A stretch of DNA of 41,095 nucleotides, from positions 1 to 41,095 of the forward strand of contig JAFGMR010000002.1 of the NCBI GenBank assembly GCA_016927425.1, read 5' to 3'. Positions 1-9,015 of this stretch are shown here, one piece after another (the first letter of the stretch is position 1; the number at the start of each line of letters is the position of its first letter). The translations under genes and the position numbers were made by a program. Below the pieces are notes generated by a model, which had not been told where the DNA came from, did not search any database, and worked only from the letters and a program-made list of their open reading frames with translations. This stretch comes from Methanotrichaceae archaeon (GTDB taxonomy: Archaea > Halobacteriota > Methanosarcinia > Methanotrichales > Methanotrichaceae).

Positions 1-1893
1 GCCGACGTTGCAAGCGCTAACATCGGCGACACGGTTACCTACACGTACACGATAACGAACACTGGCGACACAACGATTAGCGGGATTACCGTCTCCGATA
101 GCAAGATTGGTCCAATCACCCCACCTGCAACGGATATTGCGCCAGGCGAAGTTCTCAGCTTCACAGCAACCTACGATGTGACTGAAGCCGACCTGCCAAG
201 CCCCCTGGAGAACACGGTTACCGTTAGCGGAACCGACTCTCAGGGCACTCTGGTCGAGGAAACTGCAGACGAGTCGGTCATTCTGACCTACGCCGCTTCC
301 GTCGACGTCTCCAAGTCCGCAAGCAGGTCCAGCGCACCTATAGGTGAGACGATAACCTACACCTACACCATAACCAACACAGGTGAAGTGGCAGTAACCG
401 ATCTCGTCCTAACCGACGACCAGTTGGGTGAAATTGATCTCCCGCAGACCGGCTTGCTGGCCGGGGAGAGCATCACCGTCGAGATGACCTATCAGGCCGT
501 CAAGGCGGACCTGCCTCGCATAGTGAACGTCGCAACAGTAACCGCAAAGGACAGCATCACAGGGAACGATATCGCTCCTGCAACCGCTACTGTGACAGTT
601 AGTCTGAGCTATAACCCAGATTACACCGTCACCAAGACGGCCTCGGTCGAATCGGCTGCTGTTGGAGAGACTGTGGTCTATACCTATGTCGTGGAGAACA
701 CCGGAAATATCGCATTGGAGGAGATCATCCTGGTGGACGACCAGCTAGGACCGGTGACGCTCGACAAGACCTCGCTCCAGCTGGGGAAGAGCGCGACAGG
801 CACGCTCGAATATACCATCATAAATGGTGACCTGCCCGGACCACTCGGCAACATCGTTACAGCCTATGTGACCGACATCACCTTCTTCGCCCTCGATGAG
901 AAGTCGGCGAGCGAGTCGGTGGAGCTCACATACACAAGGGGCATCAGCCTCACCAAGACCGCCTTGCCCGAGTCGGCAGGACTTGGAGAGACGGTGACCT
1001 ACACGTATACGATCGAGAACACCGGCGACACCACGATCTCCCTCACATCCCTTGTCGATGACGTTCTTGGGAATATTGGGCTTAGCGTGACAACGCTTGG
1101 TCCGGGCGAGAGCACGACGGCGACGGCAACCCATATCGCTGTAGACGCCGATCTCGAGGGCGAGATAGAGACGGAGATTACGAATACCGCCACGGTCACC
1201 GGAACGGATTCGATCGGGGGCCTTGAGGATACGGACAGTGCCACAGTGACGATCAGCCGCGCAAAGGTTGATCCCATTGCGGAATGCGTCTACCTTCATC
1301 CCGATGGCCACACCTACACGGTCTTCTTCAGCTACAACAACCACAACCCGGTTGTGGTGACGATACCCGTAGGAGATAACAATCGCTTCTCCAACAATCC
1401 ACACGATATGGACAAGGGACAGCCAATCGTCTTTGAGCCGGGGCTGCACACCTACGTCTTCTCGGTGGATTCGGTGGATGCAGGGGTTGAGTGGCATCTC
1501 GACGGCACGAAGGCAGAGGCCAACAAGAATCATCCGGGAGCATGCAGCGGATCCTGCGAGATGGACGGTCCTGGATACCTCTGCACAAACCGTGAGGATC
1601 CCTTTAGGGCCGACGTGGTAGAGGAAGCGGGATTCACCTATGAGTACGCGTGGTACTGGGACGGCGCGCCAGTTGGCACCACTAAGATAATCTCGCTATC
1701 CGGAGCGGGCTACGAGCCGGAGAGCATGCATACCCTCATGCTCGTGGTGACCAAGAAGAAGAACGGCGTAACGTTCTCCGTGTGCACCAATACCAAGTCG
1801 ATCAAGGTGATCGCAGAGCCGGAGGTGGGCATAGTGGCAGTTGCGGGAGGGGCGCCTGGCAGCTCCCCGCCCCCGGCAAGTCCCTTCATTTAG
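1..1893 (+). CDS. exported DUF11-repeat surface protein (5' end outside window)
   Basis: The reading frame is open from base 1, so the start lies upstream; 630 residues are visible. Four DUF11-type Ig-like repeats of about 105-115 residues follow each other (one partial, then units beginning near bases 301, 625 and 943), each with the signature GETxTYTYTITNTG and a central DDxLG strand. From about base 1261 to the end lies a different C-terminal module of about 200 residues containing FSYNNHNPVVVTIPVG and WHLDGT, which recurs at the end of the next gene. There is no C-terminal membrane anchor; the end is Gly/Pro/Ser rich. DUF11 repeats are typical of archaeal cell-surface or secreted proteins, so an extracellular structural or adhesive role is inferred. 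Its exact function is unknown. The next gene, same strand, begins after a TATA-like element, so it is probably transcribed separately. Confidence 0.88.
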   Translation, partial: ADVASANIGDTVTYTYTITNTGDTTISGITVSDSKIGPITPPATDIAPGEVLSFTATYDVTEADLPSPLENTVTVSGTDSQGTLVEETADESVILTYAASVDVSKSASRSSAPIGETITYTYTITNTGEVAVTDLVLTDDQLGEIDLPQTGLLAGESITVEMTYQAVKADLPRIVNVATVTAKDSITGNDIAPATATVTVSLSYNPDYTVTKTASVESAAVGETVVYTYVVENTGNIALEEIILVDDQLGPVTLDKTSLQLGKSATGTLEYTIINGDLPGPLGNIVTAYVTDITFFALDEKSASESVELTYTRGISLTKTALPESAGLGETVTYTYTIENTGDTTISLTSLVDDVLGNIGLSVTTLGPGESTTATATHIAVDADLEGEIETEITNTATVTGTDSIGGLEDTDSATVTISRAKVDPIAECVYLHPDGHTYTVFFSYNNHNPVVVTIPVGDNNRFSNNPHDMDKGQPIVFEPGLHTYVFSVDSVDAGVEWHLDGTKAEANKNHPGACSGSCEMDGPGYLCTNREDPFRADVVEEAGFTYEYAWYWDGAPVGTTKIISLSGAGYEPESMHTLMLVVTKKKNGVTFSVCTNTKSIKVIAEPEVGIVAVAGGAPGSSPPPASPFI

Positions 1894-1962
1894 GGGCGGT
1901 GGGTAACGAGAGATCGAGATAGGGCCCCCGGTCGACCATATTCCGGGGACCCACTTTTATGA

Positions 1963-1969
1963 TTTATAT
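1963..1969 (+). promoter_or_regulatory. TATA box ahead of the PKD surface protein gene
   Basis: TTTATAT lies about 26 bases ahead of a predicted start of transcription near 1992. This placement puts the ATG at 1959, inside the box, upstream of the transcript, and favours the ATG at 2010. Seen in sequence only; no transcript data. Confidence 0.45.
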
Positions 1970-2009
1970 GTACAATGGGTCGTCGAGATTGTCGAGGGAA
2001 AGGGGGCAT

Positions 2010-4004
2010 ATGCAGTCCGATATTGGGGCTTTGCGGCGCGGTTTGGCCTGGCTGGGGGCGGTAGCTTGCCTTCTATTCATCCTCTTTATCCAGCCCTCGT
2101 CTGCATTCGATTGGCCCGACTGCAAGTTCCAGTGCCAGGCCAAGGAGGTGGTGGTGACAAAGGCCTGGCTTGGGGACGCTAACGGGGGAGATCTGCAGGG
2201 TTGTCGAGCAGACGCTCCCACTATGGCCTACATCTGGGCCGAGTTCTACAATCACGCTAGCAAGCCAAGATACGCGGTCATACTTCTCGCCGATGTATAC
2301 GTAGGGGGCGAACTTATGCACACCTTCTTCGATCAAGGGGTCTGCGTCATGGAGTCAATCCCTTCAAAGGCGACGACGAGCGTCCCCGTATACTCCTTCC
2401 CTTGGACATGCGGCCAGGAGATCGAGCTCAGGCGCTTTGTGTTGAGCTGGGTGACTGCAAGCGGCACAACCTGCGATAACGCGAAGAGGATATGCAGCAA
2501 TCGCAATACCAAATGCTATGGCGGCCTGGAGGCGGTGATCTCGGTGAATGCCCCACTGGTTGCCAACTTCAGCTGGGAGGAGGCCTGCATGGGACGGCAG
2601 ACGCAATTTACCCCGGATGTGAGCGGCGGATCTCCGCCTTACGACTTCGTCTGGAACTATGGCGACGGCTCTCCTACGGTTGCGGAAACTCGTCCAAGCC
2701 ACGTATACGAGATGCAGGCAAGCTATGCTGTGACGCTGCAGGTATCAGACGTCGCGGGATCCACGGCATCCGTTCAGAAGATCGTAACGGTCAGGGACTG
2801 CGATCCTCCTGTAGTAGAGGTGAAGCCGAAAGAGACATGCCCGGACGAGCCCCTGGCCGTTTCCGCCCGCGTGAATGACCGGGGAGGGGTCGCCTGGGTC
2901 AAGCTGATCAGCCCGGCTTCGATGGAGGAGATCTCGATGGACCTGGTAGCTGGGACCATCTTCGATGGTGAATGGGCAGGATCTCTCCGGCCCAGTCCGG
3001 CAGGAACTTCCGTGATATATTATGTCATGGCCCAGGATCTGCAGGGAAACCAGGTGGAGAGCCCCCAGATGGAGGCCTCATGGGAGGATCTGGCCCTCGA
3101 TCTGGATATCGAGGCATCCATCGGGGGCTCTCCCCAGGAGTTCCGCCTCAAGCTCTCGGCCGAGAATAGCGGCGAAGCTGCCCTCGATGAGGTATGGATG
3201 ACGCTCGAAGGGCCCCCTGGATCTATATTCCTATCGGCCGATATCGATCCATCCAGCCAGGTGAGCTCTGATGAAGGATGGGCGGTCGAGTGGAGGAGAA
3301 GTCCATTCCAAGCGAAGGGCTCGCTCGGTGTAATCGCACTCATCCGAGCGGAGGCGGTTGGACCTATGGAGATCGCCCTTCGAGGTGGCGGAATCCATGG
3401 CACCTGCCCGCCCCTCACGAGGGAGGCAACCGTTGTGGTGAGTAGCCATCGCGAGCCTGTCCTCCCCATCTTCGACTGCCTGGAGGAGCGGCCGGGTGGA
3501 GAGCTGCTTGCCCGTTACGGCTACATCAATCCCAATCCCTACCAGGTCATCATCTCGATAGGTCCATTCAATTCCATCCATGGAGGGATTGACGGAGCAC
3601 AGCCGACTGAGTTCTCCCCAGGTGGACATTCTCCTTCCTTCGTAGTAGAGATGAGCGGGGAAGGCGTGGCCTGGGAGCTTGACGGCACGACTTCCTCTGC
3701 CACGGATCTCCGTTGTATCGACTGCCTCATCGAGGGCCCGAACCTCACCTGCACCAGTCATACGGATACCTACACAGCCGGATCCGGCGACTTCCTGGCA
3801 ATCGTTTGGCTGGTCGATGGTGCCGAGGCCAGGGGCAGCCTCTCGGATGGCGGGAGGAGAATTGATGTAGATTGGGGCGTCTACGGGGAAGGAGACCACA
3901 TGCTGGAGCTCGTCATCGAGAGACGGGCGGGGGATCACAATCGCTGCGCCATGCAGGTGAAGGTGATCGCAACGCCTGTTGGAAGGATTGAGATGGTGGA
4001 GTAG
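2010..4004 (+). CDS. exported PKD-domain surface protein
   Basis: 664 residues. The start at 2010 is preferred over an in-frame ATG at 1959 because a purine-rich AGGGGG lies just upstream, a TATA box overlaps the earlier start, and the product then begins with a clean signal peptide (charged start, GLAWLGAVACLLFILFIQ, cleavage near AFD). A cysteine-containing N-terminal region is followed by a PKD domain at about residues 181-262 (core WNYGDGSP). Two further Ig-like regions follow, and then, from about residue 479, the C-terminal module shared with the preceding protein (YGYINPNPYQV ... WELDGT ... MQVKVIATP). No anchor is visible. PKD domains serve as spacers or carbohydrate/protein-binding folds on archaeal surfaces; the ligand here is unknown. 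It ends directly before the next gene, so the two are probably cotranscribed. Confidence 0.88.
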   Translation: MQSDIGALRRGLAWLGAVACLLFILFIQPSSAFDWPDCKFQCQAKEVVVTKAWLGDANGGDLQGCRADAPTMAYIWAEFYNHASKPRYAVILLADVYVGGELMHTFFDQGVCVMESIPSKATTSVPVYSFPWTCGQEIELRRFVLSWVTASGTTCDNAKRICSNRNTKCYGGLEAVISVNAPLVANFSWEEACMGRQTQFTPDVSGGSPPYDFVWNYGDGSPTVAETRPSHVYEMQASYAVTLQVSDVAGSTASVQKIVTVRDCDPPVVEVKPKETCPDEPLAVSARVNDRGGVAWVKLISPASMEEISMDLVAGTIFDGEWAGSLRPSPAGTSVIYYVMAQDLQGNQVESPQMEASWEDLALDLDIEASIGGSPQEFRLKLSAENSGEAALDEVWMTLEGPPGSIFLSADIDPSSQVSSDEGWAVEWRRSPFQAKGSLGVIALIRAEAVGPMEIALRGGGIHGTCPPLTREATVVVSSHREPVLPIFDCLEERPGGELLARYGYINPNPYQVIISIGPFNSIHGGIDGAQPTEFSPGGHSPSFVVEMSGEGVAWELDGTTSSATDLRCIDCLIEGPNLTCTSHTDTYTAGSGDFLAIVWLVDGAEARGSLSDGGRRIDVDWGVYGEGDHMLELVIERRAGDHNRCAMQVKVIATPVGRIEMVE

Positions 4005-4013
4005 GTGAGCAAA

Positions 4014-7000
4014 ATGGCCGGACGGCTACGCTACGCGGGAAAATTGATCTCAGGGGCGCTCTTGATACTCTCAGCCATGCTGATGTTCTCGATCTTTCTT
4101 GCATCGAGCTCCCTAGCCCTTGATGAGGTCATCTCAGGAGATAGCTGCTCATTTGCTCCTAAGTCCCTCAGCCCAATGGGAGAACCTCTATCTCAAGGGG
4201 GCCTGATCGTCCTGTGGGAGGCAAGCCATGGCGAGCCACTCTCGTCCACGGATTGGGTTTTCAACTGGACCGCGCCAGAGGTCGATTCCCCCCTGAAGGT
4301 TACAATTACCCTTATGGCAGCCACTGTGGAAGGCGGATGCATCTCGGAGAAGGAGATCGAGGTGACTGTGAGGCCGAAGATCGCAAAGATCTCCATCGAG
4401 AAGGGCTGCATATTCTCGCCGCCGGTTATGGTCGGCCATAACGTCACCTACACCTACAACGTGACCAACACCGGAGATCTTCCACTCGGCAACGTTCTAC
4501 TGGAAGACGTCCAGGACTGGGGGACGGGATGCCAGCCGGTCCTCGTGAGCGGCGATGGCGGATTCCTCGATCCGGGGGAGACCTGGATCTATCATTGTCT
4601 CTACACCATCCCTGATCCCTCCGACTACATCCGTCTCAGGACCATGGGGGAGAGATCAGCGAGGATGATGCTGGAGCTGACCCAAAGGATGTTGGAGATG
4701 AGGAGTCGGCTGCAAATAAAGCTGGAGAACCTCAGAAGTCTCTATAGACGCTTCGATTCGACGAAAGCAGTCCTCTCCGTGGAGCACGAGGTCCGGGACG
4801 GGATCGATTTCACGGTCTATCGTTATGAGCATTTGGGGAGTGGGGAGATCCTAACGAGGTGGATGGGACCAAGCGGTGTCGCAGGATTCGTCAACTACAC
4901 CGATCCCATAACGAACTCTGTCCTCATAACCTTCTTGGGCCCGGACGGTTCCGTGGAATCGGAGGCATACTACTCACCTCGCACCAAGGAGTACCTCAGG
5001 ATCGAGTACGACAAGCCCACAAGGGGCTATAGAATATTCACAGTTATCGATTACAATACAGGTGACACGCTGATCATCCTCGAGGACGCAGCAGGCAATG
5101 TCCTCAACATGGAGTACAGGAAGATCCCAGGATATCGTCCCTTCGTGGAGAAGGTATGGGCGAGGAATGTGGCGATGGCAACCGCCATGGGTCCTGGTGG
5201 GGAGACCGTCTTTGATCTAGATAACTACTCACTGGAGATATCCAAGCCTCTTCCCTTCTTGAGCATATCTAAGAGGTCAGAGCACGAATATGTGGAGCCG
5301 GGAAGAGACCTGACGTATTTCATCACATATAAAAACGAAGACGGCGATGCGCATGATGTGGTGATCCAGGAGAGCTACCCCAGTAACGTAACGTTCAAGT
5401 GGGCCAATCCCGCCCCGGATGTGGGCATCAATAATAGATGGAGTTTGGGAACCTTGGCAAAGGGGGAGAGCGGGACCATAACTGTGGTGGTGAAGGTCGC
5501 TTCCAATGTCGCGGCGGGGATGGCCATAAACAACTCGGTTAACATCACCTGCAGGGAGAACAGCTCTGCAATGGCACTAGTGACGACGACGGTCACCGGG
5601 GTGAGGCTGATTATCAACAAGACGGCAAGCCCTGATCCGGCCAGGAAAAATGCCCCTCTGACCTACACCATAACATACGCCAATCTGGGGACGGATAGGG
5701 CAAGAAATGTGACGATACACGACTGGCTGGATTATCAATATGTGAAATTCATAAACGCAGATCCTCACGAGACCGGCCGGCATAATATTACGGATGATAT
5801 AGCGGATCATATATGGTGGCATATCGGGGATCTGAATCCTCATGACTCGGGGAGCATCGCTGTGACGGTGGATGTGACGGGGGCTCCAGATAAGGTCTCA
5901 AACGTCTACCGGATCGATTACAACAATACAACGGGTAAAGACTTCATGCTCATTACTCCCGTCTTGGCTCCGGGAGGCGAGATCTGGATAAACAAGACCG
6001 CGGACAAGACGGCGTACAAACGAGGCGAGCTTGTCAACTACACCATCCTCTATGGAAACAATGATCCCAGCAGAAAGGCAACGGACGTCACGATTTGGGA
6101 TACCCTCCCCGATGTCGTTCTAGAGAGCGTCTACCCTTATCCGACCCAAGTTAGCAAGAATCTGCTAAAATGGGAGAATTTACCGGATCTGGATCATGGT
6201 GAGAACGGATCCATACTCCTGGTTGTGAGGATCCCCGAGACTCCCAAGATCGCATTCGATATGAGCCAGTCGGTGAGCGGCGAGGGCTACGTCTACGTCA
6301 ACAAGAGGCTCTCGACATCTCAGAAGAAGATCAGCCTCGTCAACAAGGTCAATATATCCGCGAAGTACGTAACTGATACTACTCCGCAGGTAAACACCTC
6401 CACATCCACGGTCACAATCCTTGGAGAAGCCGGCACAAAGGTGATCACAACCGAGCACGGAAGCGGCTACTACCAGGAAGACGAGATTGCAACGCTCCGG
6501 ACCAGCAACAAGAGCATATCGCTGCAGAAGGATATCTTCGCACAGCACGAGAAGACGAGCTTTGCCCTCCCCGGCAATAGAGAGGTCGACTTCGACTCGC
6601 TCTGGTCCGACCGGACGAAGGTCTCGAACTACGCGAGAGGGGATGCGCTCTCGGAGAGCTATCGCTACATGGAGACCGTGGATAAGAACAGCTCCTTTGT
6701 TGCAGACCTCAACCAGACGGTCTACTCCTCCGAGGCCGAGTTCAGCGGCGGCATGGCCAGCATGGCTTACGCAAAGGGCACGGCAAAGCATGCCGATGTG
6801 GAGATGATGGACGATTACCACGGCAGCTTCAGGGTGGTGCAGTCGCTCGACTCCTATGGGAGCAGCGTGAAATATGCCAAATCCTCTAGGGGATCCGGAT
6901 TTGCCGTCTCGGAGAAGAGCTCGGGGGGGCTTAGATCCTATGAGGGGGGAAGCGGCTATTATATCTCGGAGGAGGTCATGCAGACGGGGTTTGCAAAGAA

Positions 7001-7880
7001 GGACTCGCGGATGGTCTACGCTCCAAGCAACCAGAGCGCTAGTGGCCAAAGCATCAACTACTCCTCTCTGTGGAGGGAGGAGATGTCAACCTGTGATCCG
7101 GGAGAGGGGACCTACATTGGAGAGGAGATCAGAGAGGCCTCCTATATCAGGAAGGAGTCGGAGATGGGCGAGTCCTCGCTCTCCATTTTTGGGGAGTTCA
7201 ACGGCACAATGGATATCGAGGCGAGGAAGGAGATCGCTCCTGGGAACGTCACAATAGGCGTCGAGCAGAGGCTCATCGGCCATTATGAGATGGATACTGC
7301 AATCAGCATAGCAAAGCCGGCAAAGCACCTCTATCCCCATGTGAACGCGACCTTGGTCGCGTACAGGGAGGATGAGGCCACCATTCTCTTCGTGATCAAC
7401 GTGACAAACGACGGCAACAAGCTACTGCAGCCGATAAACGTATCCGCTCATCTCTGCGATGACCTCCTCTTCTTTAACTCAAGCCAGAGGCCCGAGGTGA
7501 ATGGACAGTGGATCAACTGGACCATTCCATCGCTCGAGATCGGGAGGACGAGGTCGATCGAGCTGAGGGCCAAGTTTGTGGAGGGCAATGAGGGCTTTTC
7601 CAATGCAGTGAACGTAACGGCTTTTTACGCGGGCGGCGTTGTGACTGCGGAGGATGCGGTGAGCTTCCATCCGGACTGGCTATTCTGCTGCCCCGGAAAG
7701 CCGGAGAAGATCGAAGCGAACGCCTCTGCAATTCAAACGGAGATTTCGAGCTCACAGTGGAAGCCTGGGGACTGCATGAACATCACCTACATGAACGTCA
7801 CTAGCCAGGGGATGGACTGCATGGGGGAGATGGATGAGTATTACGATCAGCTGAAGGATTGCGATTATATTTGTCCTTGA
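4014..7880 (+). CDS. large exported DUF11 protein with coiled coil and duplicated GSGYY module
   Basis: 1288 residues. The ATG at 4014 has GGTGAG five bases upstream, overlapping the stop of the preceding gene; a GTG at 4005 is the alternative. A signal peptide ends near SSLALDE. Then come an Ig/PKD-like domain, a DUF11 repeat (NVTYTYNVTNTG), a charged helical stretch at about residues 206-247 likely to form a coiled coil, a beta-rich region resembling YD/RHS-like strands, three more DUF11 units between bases 5250 and 6420, and a roughly 300-residue segment (6421-7310) of no family I recognise, in which the motif GSGYY+EE occurs twice. A last Ig-like unit and a Cys-containing tail follow. Many NxS/T sequons suggest N-glycosylation. 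It is likely a surface or sheath-associated structural protein; function unproven. Confidence 0.87.
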   Translation: MAGRLRYAGKLISGALLILSAMLMFSIFLASSSLALDEVISGDSCSFAPKSLSPMGEPLSQGGLIVLWEASHGEPLSSTDWVFNWTAPEVDSPLKVTITLMAATVEGGCISEKEIEVTVRPKIAKISIEKGCIFSPPVMVGHNVTYTYNVTNTGDLPLGNVLLEDVQDWGTGCQPVLVSGDGGFLDPGETWIYHCLYTIPDPSDYIRLRTMGERSARMMLELTQRMLEMRSRLQIKLENLRSLYRRFDSTKAVLSVEHEVRDGIDFTVYRYEHLGSGEILTRWMGPSGVAGFVNYTDPITNSVLITFLGPDGSVESEAYYSPRTKEYLRIEYDKPTRGYRIFTVIDYNTGDTLIILEDAAGNVLNMEYRKIPGYRPFVEKVWARNVAMATAMGPGGETVFDLDNYSLEISKPLPFLSISKRSEHEYVEPGRDLTYFITYKNEDGDAHDVVIQESYPSNVTFKWANPAPDVGINNRWSLGTLAKGESGTITVVVKVASNVAAGMAINNSVNITCRENSSAMALVTTTVTGVRLIINKTASPDPARKNAPLTYTITYANLGTDRARNVTIHDWLDYQYVKFINADPHETGRHNITDDIADHIWWHIGDLNPHDSGSIAVTVDVTGAPDKVSNVYRIDYNNTTGKDFMLITPVLAPGGEIWINKTADKTAYKRGELVNYTILYGNNDPSRKATDVTIWDTLPDVVLESVYPYPTQVSKNLLKWENLPDLDHGENGSILLVVRIPETPKIAFDMSQSVSGEGYVYVNKRLSTSQKKISLVNKVNISAKYVTDTTPQVNTSTSTVTILGEAGTKVITTEHGSGYYQEDEIATLRTSNKSISLQKDIFAQHEKTSFALPGNREVDFDSLWSDRTKVSNYARGDALSESYRYMETVDKNSSFVADLNQTVYSSEAEFSGGMASMAYAKGTAKHADVEMMDDYHGSFRVVQSLDSYGSSVKYAKSSRGSGFAVSEKSSGGLRSYEGGSGYYISEEVMQTGFAKKDSRMVYAPSNQSASGQSINYSSLWREEMSTCDPGEGTYIGEEIREASYIRKESEMGESSLSIFGEFNGTMDIEARKEIAPGNVTIGVEQRLIGHYEMDTAISIAKPAKHLYPHVNATLVAYREDEATILFVINVTNDGNKLLQPINVSAHLCDDLLFFNSSQRPEVNGQWINWTIPSLEIGRTRSIELRAKFVEGNEGFSNAVNVTAFYAGGVVTAEDAVSFHPDWLFCCPGKPEKIEANASAIQTEISSSQWKPGDCMNITYMNVTSQGMDCMGEMDEYYDQLKDCDYICP

Positions 7881-8074
7881 GGTGGCTTTGGTCCAAGTGT
7901 ACCTCATCCCCATAACTCCCTCTTTTGAGCCGGTGTTGAGGTCCAAGGATCATCAGATATCAAAAAAACTGTGAATATTGTCGCGGCGGATGGGTGCGGT
8001 CCAAGGGAATCCGGCTCGCCACAATGGATGAACTGCACGGAAATCTCTTTATAGTATAAACAAGGGAGTTTCTT
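7881..8074. other. intergenic region before the Cmi4-like gene
   Basis: 194 bases. Apart from the AT-rich TTTATAGTATAAA (8048-8060) and the ribosome-binding site I see no gene, tRNA, or strong hairpin in it. Confidence 0.4.
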
Positions 8075-8683
8075 ATGGGTGAACATTTGAGTGGGAAGAC
8101 GGATAAGTTGCGGGAGCTTGTCTTGAAGATCTCCTCCAGCACCAAGGTCGTCGAGAAACAGGCCACCCAACACGGCAATCTTCGGGGCAGCTCGGAGATC
8201 GAACGTGCGCTCTTGGGGGTCGTCTGCCAGATGATCAAGGTCTATAATATCCAGACAAAGCTCACCCCTGAGCAGCTTGCTGCAGTCGTAAGGCTATTCT
8301 ATAAAGGTCTCAGCGATACGGAGATCGCCGAGCAGCTTGGCGATCGGGCCCTCAATAAGACAGTTAGTCGGGCCAGGATCAAGCTACATCTATTTCGCGA
8401 ATCCGATTTGAGGCCCCCATTCGAGAAGGAGGATTTCATACGCCTCACAGAAGAGGGGCGCTCGGTCAAGGAGATTAGCGAGACCTTGAGGGTTGCGCCG
8501 TCCACCATAAGCGAATATCGCAATATATTCGAAAGCAGGCAAGCCTCGGAGAGGGATGGTTACACTAAGCAGTTCGAGGAGATCCTGTCAGACCAGGACG
8601 TCTCGGAGAGGATGGTCTCCCACATCTCCAAGGATGGATTGCAGGACACAATAGATACCGATTATGAGGCGGCGGAGGCCTGA
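8075..8683 (+). CDS. HTH protein like haloarchaeal conditioned medium-induced protein 4
   Basis: 202 residues, cytoplasmic. GGGAG lies six bases before the ATG. The layout matches what I recall of the haloarchaeal family annotated 'conditioned medium-induced protein 4': a short N-terminal segment beginning with a KTDKLRELVLKI-type helix, then two helix-turn-helix units (about residues 63-105, FYKGLSDTEIAEQLG, and about 115-150, EEGRSVKEISETLRVAPSTI), then an acidic C-terminal helix with FEEILSDQDVSERM and DGLQDT. The two HTH units point to a DNA-binding regulator. The family name comes from expression in halophile conditioned medium; the regulated genes are unknown. A TATA-like TTTATAG at 8048-8054 lies close to the start, so the mRNA leader would be very short. 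It stands alone between the surface-protein cluster and convergent minus-strand genes. Confidence 0.75.
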   Translation: MGEHLSGKTDKLRELVLKISSSTKVVEKQATQHGNLRGSSEIERALLGVVCQMIKVYNIQTKLTPEQLAAVVRLFYKGLSDTEIAEQLGDRALNKTVSRARIKLHLFRESDLRPPFEKEDFIRLTEEGRSVKEISETLRVAPSTISEYRNIFESRQASERDGYTKQFEEILSDQDVSERMVSHISKDGLQDTIDTDYEAAEA

Positions 8684-8733
8684 AAGCTAGATAACCTTAA
8701 TGGCCCTGCATCACCCAATCTTTTTCGGATCGC

Positions 8734-9015
8734 TTAGATCATCCCAAACGCGGTCAGCGTAAGGATCGCAAGCATCCATTCGCCATCTGCGAACAGGTCG
8801 AGGGATGTTGGGCTCTCGTCGCTTTCGGATGTGTATGATGCATGCCTATCCATATAGAGCACAAGCCAGATCCCCATGGAGATGGCGCGTTCTGCCGTGC
8901 CGGAAAGCAACGGCCATAGGGCGCTGTTGATCAGTAGCAGGAGTGGCGAAGTCCTTCTGGCTCCAAGGATGAGCGGGAGCGTCCTCACACCTGCCGTACA
9001 ATCGCCCCCTTTCAT
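8734..9015 (-). pseudogene. UbiA-family prenyltransferase C-terminal fragment
   Basis: A 93-residue frame whose start ATG overlaps the TGA of the trm11-like gene. Its opening residues GGDCTAGVRTLPLILGARR match the second aspartate-rich motif region of UbiA prenyltransferases (pattern D..GD...G.RTLP...G, compare the intact gene at 26693-27499). It then has two or three hydrophobic segments and a DLFADGEW motif. The first two thirds of a UbiA protein, including the NDxxD motif, are missing, and the upstream DNA is occupied by trm11. It is either a truncated remnant joined to the operon by recombination or a short membrane protein expressed by translational coupling. I favour a remnant. Confidence 0.5.

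Noticed and set aside
1928-1958. Possible attachment site or terminator between the first two genes
   Set aside because: Only short G/C-rich runs; no stable hairpin or repeat could be found.
6180-7049. 289-codon minus-strand frame
   Set aside because: Antisense shadow of the large DUF11 surface gene; no start signal or domain.
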